A stretch of DNA of 33,529 nt from Rhodoferax sp. Lineage in GTDB: Bacteria; Pseudomonadota; Gammaproteobacteria; Burkholderiales; Burkholderiaceae_C. Of the stretch, positions 27,338 to 33,529 are shown one piece after another. The notes beneath the pieces were generated by a model. The model was not told the origin of the DNA. It saw only the letters and a list, made by a program, of their open reading frames with translations, and made no database searches. The stretch lies in assembly GCA_028292305.1 (NCBI GenBank), contig JAQGMQ010000920.1, positions 1 through 33,529 on the forward strand, in the 5' to 3' direction. Both the position numbers and the translations under genes were made by a program. Positions within the stretch are counted from its first letter, which is position 1. The number at the start of each line of letters is the position of its first letter.

Positions 27338-28465
27338 CTAGCCAGGGAAATGGGCGGTGAACTGGGTGCCCGATACCTCGTCCGAGCTGACCTCGACGGA
27401 TCCGCCGTGGGCTTTAGCGATCTCGCTCACGATGTAGAGGCCCAGGCCAACGCTGCGGCCGCCGTTGCTATGCCCGTGGCCCCGGACCATGGGCTCGAAG
27501 AGCGACGGCATCGCTTCGGCTGGGATCGGCGTTCCGAAGTTCAGCACCGACACCGAGAACGAGTCGGCGCGCGCTGTAGAGGTCACGATGACGGGCCGCG
27601 AAGCGTCGCCGTAGGCAACCGCGTTTGTGACGAGATTGACCACCAACTGGGCTAGCCGATCCACGTCGAACAGGCCGTGGCCCGATCCCTCCCTCACGTG
27701 TTGCAGATCGCGGCCGGGGCAAGCCGAGGTCAGCTCCTCGACCGAGTCCGCGACAGCCGAGTGCGGATTCAATCTTCTGCGCTCCACCGCCAGCCCTTTG
27801 CCAAGCCTGGCTCGCGTGAAGTCCAAAAGATCGGAGACCATGCGATTGGCCCTGCTGGCCGCCCGAGAGATCCTCTCCAACACTCGGAGTTGGTCGGCCG
27901 AGGGCGCACGCCGGCCCAACACCTGCGCGCTCATCAGGATGGTCGCGAGGGGGGTACGCAAGTCGTGGCTGACAATGGCCATCATCTGCTCGGCAAACAG
28001 CGCCCGGTCCTTGGCCTCTTCTTGAAGCCCGGTGGCTTCCTCAATGGCGGCCTCCAGCCGCTTGCGCGAGGCGACCAGCTCCTGTTCGAACTTGTCTCTG
28101 TCCCGGGCCACGAAGGCCGCCAAGTCATGGACAACCGCTCCCGCGCGCTCCCGGCGGACCGCGTTCATGATCATCGGCACGCGGCTCCCATCCTTGTGGA
28201 TCAACTCCAGCCGCACCTCCGAGACAGATCCCTGCATTTGCAGCAGCGGCGCCCAATGGGTTTGATGAAATATCTTCCCGCCCATGCTCAGCAGGTCCTG
28301 CACCTTGCGCTTTCCCACCAGCTCGTCGGCCGAATAGCCCAACCAGCCGCAAAGCGTGGCGTTCACGCGCATGAACGTGCCGTTCGTAGACGTGCGCGCC
28401 AGCGCGCACGGCGCGTCGTCAACGAGGTCGATCGTCTCGGGTGAAGGGGGAACCGCTTCGCTCAC
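27338..28465 (-). CDS. PAS domain sensor histidine kinase with RsbP-like PAS region
   Basis: PAS (DDAPCALARTSTNGTFMRVNATLCGWLGYSADELVGK), H-box MMAIVSHDLRTPLATIL, N-box LVVNLVTNAVAYGD, G-box GLGLYIVSEIAKAHGGSVEV. Confidence 0.93.
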   Translation of the reverse strand: MSEAVPPSPETIDLVDDAPCALARTSTNGTFMRVNATLCGWLGYSADELVGKRKVQDLLSMGGKIFHQTHWAPLLQMQGSVSEVRLELIHKDGSRVPMIMNAVRRERAGAVVHDLAAFVARDRDKFEQELVASRKRLEAAIEEATGLQEEAKDRALFAEQMMAIVSHDLRTPLATILMSAQVLGRRAPSADQLRVLERISRAASRANRMVSDLLDFTRARLGKGLAVERRRLNPHSAVADSVEELTSACPGRDLQHVREGSGHGLFDVDRLAQLVVNLVTNAVAYGDASRPVIVTSTARADSFSVSVLNFGTPIPAEAMPSLFEPMVRGHGHSNGGRSVGLGLYIVSEIAKAHGGSVEVSSDEVSGTQFTAHFPG

Positions 28466-28469
28466 TAGG

Positions 28470-29330
28470 TCAGAAGCCGCGCCTGGCCAGGAAATCGTTG
28501 ATGGCCTGCGCGCACGCGCTTGGCGCGCTCAGGTGTGGGCAGTGGCCCACGTTGTCGATGATTTTTAGCTCCGCAGCCGGCATGGAGCGGAGCATGTATT
28601 CGCCTACAGCCATCGGGGCGATGAAGTCGTCATCGCATTGAAGGATCAACGTGGGCGTCGCGAGTTTGGGCAGGTCGGCACGATGGTCAGACAGGAAGGT
28701 GGCTCGCGCGAATTGCTTGGCGACGTCAGGGTCGGTTCGGCAAAAGCTGTTCGTAAGCTCCTGGCCCAACTCGGGCTGGCCCGGCGCGCCCATGATGGCT
28801 GGCGCCATGTTGCTCGACCATCCCAGGTAGTTGCTCTCCAAAGTCTCCAGCAATGATTCGATATCCGCCCGCTCAAAGCCGCCGTGGTAGTCGCCGTCGT
28901 TGATGAAGCACGGGGAGGGGCCCACCATGATTTGCGCGGCGAACGTTCCGGGCGACTTCAAGTCGGCCAGCAAGCCGATCATGGCGCTCACGGAATGGCC
29001 GACGAAGATCGAGGGGCCCTCGCTGAATTCGCCGACGATTTCCAGGACGTCGTCGGCGTAGCCGGAGAGTGAGCCGTATTTCGCTGGATCGTAGGCGGAA
29101 AGGTCCGACGCGCCACTCCCCACCAGGTCGAACGCCACCGTCCGGAAGCGCTCGGCATAGCTTGGCTGCATCAGCCGCCACATGTTCTGGTCGCACCCAA
29201 ACCCGTGGGCGAAGAAAATGGTCGCGGCGCCCGCGCCAGCTACATGGACGTTGTTGCGATGCCGAACAGTCACAAAGCGGTCTCCAAAGGGGTGCCCCCG
29301 CGAAGGAGGGGGCCGCGGCGATTGTCGCAT
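28470..29330 (-). CDS. RsbQ-like alpha/beta hydrolase (start uncertain; GTG or a later start possible)
   Basis: HVAGAGAATIFFAHGFGCDQNMWRLMQPSY, FDLVGSGASDLSAYDPAKYGSLSGYADDVLEI, FVGHSVSAMIGLLADL, MVGPSPCFINDGDYHGGFE, SNYLGWS, DPDVAKQFARATFLSDHRADL, LILQCDDDFIAP, NVGHCPHLSAP match RsbQ throughout. Confidence 0.9.
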   Translation of the reverse strand: MRQSPRPPPSRGHPFGDRFVTVRHRNNVHVAGAGAATIFFAHGFGCDQNMWRLMQPSYAERFRTVAFDLVGSGASDLSAYDPAKYGSLSGYADDVLEIVGEFSEGPSIFVGHSVSAMIGLLADLKSPGTFAAQIMVGPSPCFINDGDYHGGFERADIESLLETLESNYLGWSSNMAPAIMGAPGQPELGQELTNSFCRTDPDVAKQFARATFLSDHRADLPKLATPTLILQCDDDFIAPMAVGEYMLRSMPAAELKIIDNVGHCPHLSAPSACAQAINDFLARRGF

Positions 29331-29414
29331 CGCGGATGGCGCTGTCCAGTGCGAAGGAAGCGGCTTGGCGTTTACGCGCCAGTGATAGGCTCGTGCTTCC
29401 TACGGAGAAATTGC

Positions 29415-29987
29415 ATGGCCAACACTCAAGCGCTGCTTCCGGATTCGGAGCCGGAGCACCCCTTCCGCGGCAAAGTTAACGAGGTCATTGGGGCCTTCAC
29501 CGAGAAGAATATCGAATCGATCCTGTGCCACGAGGACGAGCGGCGTAAGCGCAAGTCGGTCTTCTATCGGGCGGTTCAAAAAACCGCCGCGTTTTGCGGC
29601 AGCCTGACTTTCCTATGGATCCAGGTCGCCTGGTTCGCCGTGTGGATCGCATGGAACGCTGAATTCAAGAGCTTCGACCCCTATCCGTTTCAGTTCCTCA
29701 TGCTTGTCGTTTCCCTCGAGGCGATTTTCCTGTCGGTTCTGATCCTCATCAGCCAGAATTTCTCCGCCATCGAGAGCGAGCGGCGGCACCACTTGGACTT
29801 GCAAATGAATTTGCTGACCGAGCGTGAAACGACGTCCATTCTGCGGTTGCTGTCGAAGATGGCCGACAAGATGCAGGTGTCCGCCGAGGACCAAGCGGAG
29901 GTGGATGGGTTCTCGGACAACACGGACCCTTCGGCGGTACTCCAGCAGATCATCTCGGCGGAGCACAAGCACGGCGCCAAGACGTAG
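29415..29987 (+). CDS. DUF1003 domain-containing membrane protein
   Basis: MANTQALLPDSEPEHPF...TAAFCGSLTFLWIQVAWFAVWIAWN...FDPYPFQFLMLVVSLEAIFLSVLILISQNF is the DUF1003 pattern; TACGGAGAAA RBS upstream. Confidence 0.93.
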   Translation: MANTQALLPDSEPEHPFRGKVNEVIGAFTEKNIESILCHEDERRKRKSVFYRAVQKTAAFCGSLTFLWIQVAWFAVWIAWNAEFKSFDPYPFQFLMLVVSLEAIFLSVLILISQNFSAIESERRHHLDLQMNLLTERETTSILRLLSKMADKMQVSAEDQAEVDGFSDNTDPSAVLQQIISAEHKHGAKT

Positions 29988-30155
29988 AGCGCAAGGAGGC
30001 GCCGCACCGTATCCATATTGTGTGGCCCCCACCAATCAAGGTCGCGTCCTACCCCACCCCGTTATCTGCACCGATGATTTGCAGCGAAGGCCTCTTTATG
30101 CTGGGCTCAGCGACGCCCGATCGGGCAGCGCAATGAACCATCACCAGGAGCTCCC

Positions 30156-30398
30156 ATGTCCCCCATCCAATTCACTAAGAAGGCATCCCTTGCGATCGTT
30201 TTAACCGGTAGTATGTTTGGAGCTGCCGCGATCGCCCAGACGAGTTCCACGCCGCCAGCGAGCAGCACTTCGACAAATAGCGGTACGACTGCTAAGAAGG
30301 CGATGCCTGCGGCCTCAAGTGCCGGTACCAACGCTGGGGCCAGCAAGCTACCGGACTCTGGCGCCCCCAAGTCCAAAGGCGACGGTAAGGGCGGCTAA
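30156..30398 (+). CDS. Small secreted Ser/Thr/Ala-rich protein (80 aa)
   Basis: Signal-peptide-like N-terminus (KKASLAIVLTGSMFGAAAIAQ) then low-complexity region; CCAGGAG RBS region upstream. Confidence 0.7.
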   Translation: MSPIQFTKKASLAIVLTGSMFGAAAIAQTSSTPPASSTSTNSGTTAKKAMPAASSAGTNAGASKLPDSGAPKSKGDGKGG

Positions 30399-30420
30399 TC
30401 CCAAATCTCCGTTGTTTAAA

Positions 30421-30462
30421 AGCTGACGCCCATCCGTCTGCGATTGGGAAAGGGCATCAGCT
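30421..30462. repeat. Inverted repeat, 11-bp arms with one mismatch (AGCTGACGCCC / GGGCATCAGCT)
   Basis: Read directly; between the convergent ends of the 30.2 kb ORF and the DUF11 gene; no T run, so terminator role uncertain. Confidence 0.5.
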
Positions 30463-30497
30463 CTAATCTGATGGCTGTGTGCCACCGGACTTGTCCC

Positions 30498-33400
30498 CTA
30501 CAGCTGCTGTTTGTTACGCCGTCTTGTCACCCCAAGCGCGAGAAGTCCCAGCAGCGCCGACAAAATGATCAATCCCCATTGTGAGAGCGTTGGTACGCCG
30601 ACGACGTTTGGATTGGCAGCAACTGGAGTTGTTGCTGTCGACGTGTTGTTGCCAGGAACCGTATCACCGGGTGCGTCCACGGTTGCCGTGTTTGTAAGAG
30701 GACGAGCGCCGTTGTAAGGGTTAGCCAACTGAACGGTCAGACTGAATACCTTGCTGGCGCCTACGCCCAAAGCACCCACTGAACACATGACGGTTCCTGC
30801 TGCATTTACACAGCCCGGCGCCGACACAAAAGTCGCGCCCGGCGGAAGCGTGTCGATCACTTGCGAACCATCACTTGGGAGCGGGCCGTTGTTCAGCACC
30901 GTGAGGGTATAGACCAGGCTCGCCCCGGCTGTGACTGCGGTCGCAGGCGCTGTCTTCGTCAGCGCCAGATCCGTCGCAATCGCCACCCGGTTGGTCGTCG
31001 TGAACTCCTGGATGAAGTTGTTGGCCAGGGTGCGCTCGGTCTCGTTGACGACCACAGTCGCCCCGTTGAACACCGTGCCGCTGGTGGCGCCGGGGACCAG
31101 CAAGGACTCCGCGCGCATGCGGTAGGTCACCGTAGCGGTTTGACCGCTGTCCAGGCCAGGGAAAGCGCAAACCAACGTTCCGCCGATGGCGCCGATCGCT
31201 GGCTGGGTGGAACAGGTGCCAGAGGAGTCCACGGTCAGGAAGCCCTGGTAACTGAAGGTGGCGGTTGGGTTTGAGCCGGTTGCAGGGAACACATCGGTCA
31301 TGACAACGTTAGTGCCGTAGGATGGCCCGGCGTTGTTCACCGTGATGGTGTAGGTCGTGAACTGGCCCAGGTTGATCGGATCGGCGCTGTCGACCTTGTT
31401 GATGACGATGTCCAGATCGGGCGCCGTGACCGCGGTGGTCGTGGTGGCGGAGTTGTTGGATAGGGTCGTCTCCGCGGTCGTGGTGCTCACGACAACGGAG
31501 TTCACCACGTTCTGGCCAGCCGCGGTACCGAGCGGCCGCATCCGGTAGGTAGCCGTGCGCTGAGATGCGGCAGGGACACTTGCCCAGGTGCAAACCAAGG
31601 TCCCGCCGGCGGTCCCGACTGGCGGAACGGTACACGTCCCACCGTTCGAAGCAACGGGGCTTCCCACCAAGATGGCGTTAGCAGGCAGCGTGTCGGTGAC
31701 ACGCGCGTTCTGCGCGGTCGAGGGGCCATCGTTAATCAGTGTGGCGATGAAAGTGATCGGCGTACCAGCGGGAACTGAACTCGGCGTTGCTGTCTTACCG
31801 GCACGCAAATCCACAATCGCGGTCACGGTGCTACTGGCCGAGGCCGTGTTGTTGGCTTGGTTTGGATCACCGACGTTCGGCGAGCGAACCGTCGCAGTAT
31901 TCACGCGCGCTCCGGTCGCAGCAATACTTGGCCTGACCACCACCGTGATAGTGGCGTTGGCGCCGGAGACCATGTTGCCAAGGTTGCAGGTAAGGGTCTG
32001 CGACGTTCCGTTGGCCGGTAAAACCGCGGGCGTGCAGGTCCCCAGAGAGGTCGTAATCGACTGCAGACCTCCAGTGTTCACCAAGCTTCCGAGTGCATCA
32101 GTGACGACGACATTGGTCGACGTGTCCGGGTCGAGGTTCGCCACGTTGATCGTGTATGTCAGGTCCTGGCCGGCGATGACCGTTCCCGAGGCTACTTTGG
32201 TGATCTGCAGATCGGCTTGGGTCGTCGAAGCTGTGACGGCTGCACCAGCGCAATTGTCGTCAGTCAGCCCGGGGTCGGGATCTACCGGGCCGGCGCCGGC
32301 GAGCGCCACGCAAGCCGTGTTGGTCTCGGTGGTGGCGCCGATCAGGGAGACCGGTACCGTGATTGCATTGGCGTTGGCGTTTGTACCCAGAGCGCCGGTA
32401 GAAGTACAGCTGATGGCGGCGCCTGGAAGCGGGAATCCGGCGGCCGGGGTACAAATCCATCCGCTGCCCGTGGGTTGACCGGTCAGCTGGACGCCCGGTG
32501 GCAAGGAATCGGTGACGGTAACGGTTTGCCCGCCAGGCAACGCCAATGGCCCGAGGTTCCGAACGGCCAGGATGTAGTTGAAGCCCTGGCCAGGCAGTAC
32601 CGGGTTGAGCGATGCCGTCTTGGTGATCGCCAAGTCCGCATCGTTCGTGGCCGTGATGTTGATGGAACTGGTGTTGTTGTTGGTGTCGGGATCGGTTTCG
32701 GGAATCGCAATAACTGCCGTATTGCCCAGCGTCCCAAGGGCCGTCGCGGTGGCGACCACCGTGATCGCAGGCATATTGGTGAAGTTTCCGCCCGTGTAAG
32801 GGCCAGGTCTCGTACAGGTGATCGTTGGGCCAGGTCCTATGCAGCTCCAACCGGTCCCGCTGGCCGAAACAAAGGTCAGGTTCGCCCCAAGGGTGTCGGT
32901 GACGGTGATCGTTCCTCCGCCACCACCGGGCTGCTCGCCGCCGTTATGACGCGGCGTCAGCGTGTAGGTGACGTTGGCATTTTGCGCGACTACCGTGGGG
33001 GACGCGGTTTTGACGACGGCAACGTCCGAACCGCTGGACGAAGTGATGCTCACATTTCTGGTGTTGTTGCTCAGATCCCCGTCTTCCATCGGCGTGCCGT
33101 CGCCTTTCTTGGCAGAGACGGCGAACGCCGCGGATACGGTGCCGGCAATGTTGCTCACCGCATTGACGACGAGCGCGCTGGTCGTTGCGTTGACCGCAAG
33201 GGCGCCGGGGAGGGTGCAGTTGATCGTCGCACCGCTCGCCAGGGGGTAACCCGTGCTGGGAGCGCAAGTCCAGCTACCCCCTGCAGGCTGGGAGGTCACC
33301 GATGACCCTACAGGAACGGTGAAACTGATCGTCTGGCTGGCGTCCGATGCCAACGCATTCGGCCCGTGGTTCGTCGACGTCAGGCTAAAGCTGTACGCCT

Positions 33401-33529
33401 CTCCGGCTACCACGTTGGTGGCGGATGGCGTCAGTGTCAGGTCCAGATCCGCAGCAGCCAGGGCGGTGGTCTGGTTAGAGCTGGCATTGTTCGACGTGTT
33501 CTGGTCCGTCGTCGCGCTGATGGTGCTGG
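30498..33529 (-). CDS. DUF11-repeat surface/secreted protein with C-terminal IPTL-CTERM-type sorting signal (5' end outside window)
   Basis: At least seven repeat units opening with (A/V/L/T)DLxxxKxAxxxxVxxGxxxxYxL; C-terminus VPTLSQWGLIILSALLGLLALGVTRRRNKQQL. Frame stays open to 33529 (STISATTDQNTSNNASSNQTTALAAADLDLTLTPSATNV). Confidence 0.92.
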   Translation of the reverse strand, partial: STISATTDQNTSNNASSNQTTALAAADLDLTLTPSATNVVAGEAYSFSLTSTNHGPNALASDASQTISFTVPVGSSVTSQPAGGSWTCAPSTGYPLASGATINCTLPGALAVNATTSALVVNAVSNIAGTVSAAFAVSAKKGDGTPMEDGDLSNNTRNVSITSSSGSDVAVVKTASPTVVAQNANVTYTLTPRHNGGEQPGGGGGTITVTDTLGANLTFVSASGTGWSCIGPGPTITCTRPGPYTGGNFTNMPAITVVATATALGTLGNTAVIAIPETDPDTNNNTSSINITATNDADLAITKTASLNPVLPGQGFNYILAVRNLGPLALPGGQTVTVTDSLPPGVQLTGQPTGSGWICTPAAGFPLPGAAISCTSTGALGTNANANAITVPVSLIGATTETNTACVALAGAGPVDPDPGLTDDNCAGAAVTASTTQADLQITKVASGTVIAGQDLTYTINVANLDPDTSTNVVVTDALGSLVNTGGLQSITTSLGTCTPAVLPANGTSQTLTCNLGNMVSGANATITVVVRPSIAATGARVNTATVRSPNVGDPNQANNTASASSTVTAIVDLRAGKTATPSSVPAGTPITFIATLINDGPSTAQNARVTDTLPANAILVGSPVASNGGTCTVPPVGTAGGTLVCTWASVPAASQRTATYRMRPLGTAAGQNVVNSVVVSTTTAETTLSNNSATTTTAVTAPDLDIVINKVDSADPINLGQFTTYTITVNNAGPSYGTNVVMTDVFPATGSNPTATFSYQGFLTVDSSGTCSTQPAIGAIGGTLVCAFPGLDSGQTATVTYRMRAESLLVPGATSGTVFNGATVVVNETERTLANNFIQEFTTTNRVAIATDLALTKTAPATAVTAGASLVYTLTVLNNGPLPSDGSQVIDTLPPGATFVSAPGCVNAAGTVMCSVGALGVGASKVFSLTVQLANPYNGARPLTNTATVDAPGDTVPGNNTSTATTPVAANPNVVGVPTLSQWGLIILSALLGLLALGVTRRRNKQQL

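Noticed and set aside
27677-28444. 255-aa plus-strand ORF
   Set aside because: Antisense to the histidine kinase.
32217-33305. 362-aa plus-strand ORF (and 31588-32478)
   Set aside because: Antisense to the DUF11 repeats; Arg/Gly-rich composition and no recognisable family.
1-33529. CRISPR arrays, tRNA and rRNA genes
   Set aside because: No regularly spaced direct repeats, tRNA-like T-arm/anticodon patterns or rRNA segments were seen; small structured RNAs cannot be excluded by eye.

Overview
GC-rich bacterial chromosomal window, probably Burkholderiales/Comamonadaceae-like (inferred from protein style only). It reads as a stress-response and signalling neighbourhood. Main contents: (i) a membrane protein gene, a 24-aa hydrophobic micro-ORF and a terminator (0.45-1.56 kb), followed by a heme-oxygenase-like diiron/redox enzyme; (ii) a tightly packed minus-strand operon: hemerythrin, DUF3606, DNA ligase D, a 103-aa unknown, and exonuclease III (7.5-3.2 kb); (iii) DUF2252 and YihY/BrkB membrane protein genes; (iv) three large c-di-GMP proteins, one of 1497 aa with an unusual GGDEF-EAL-PAS-PAS-GGDEF order; (v) an SMP-30/gluconolactonase-like protein; (vi) a second hemerythrin close to the first; (vii) an RsbQ-like alpha/beta hydrolase followed almost immediately by a PAS histidine kinase whose PAS region resembles RsbP; (viii) DUF1003 and small secreted proteins; (ix) a large DUF11-repeat surface protein with an IPTL-CTERM-type sorting tail, cut by the window end. 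Decay marks are also present: an IS66 TnpA relic with several frameshifts, a chemoreceptor C-terminal fragment, and two frameshifted copies of one small membrane-protein family. The best candidate for something new is the RsbQ-like/PAS-histidine-kinase pair (27.3-29.3 kb), which looks like the Bacillus RsbQ-RsbP sensor with the PP2C output replaced by a histidine kinase. No CRISPR array, tRNA or rRNA was recognised. All family calls are from reading by eye; no searches were run.
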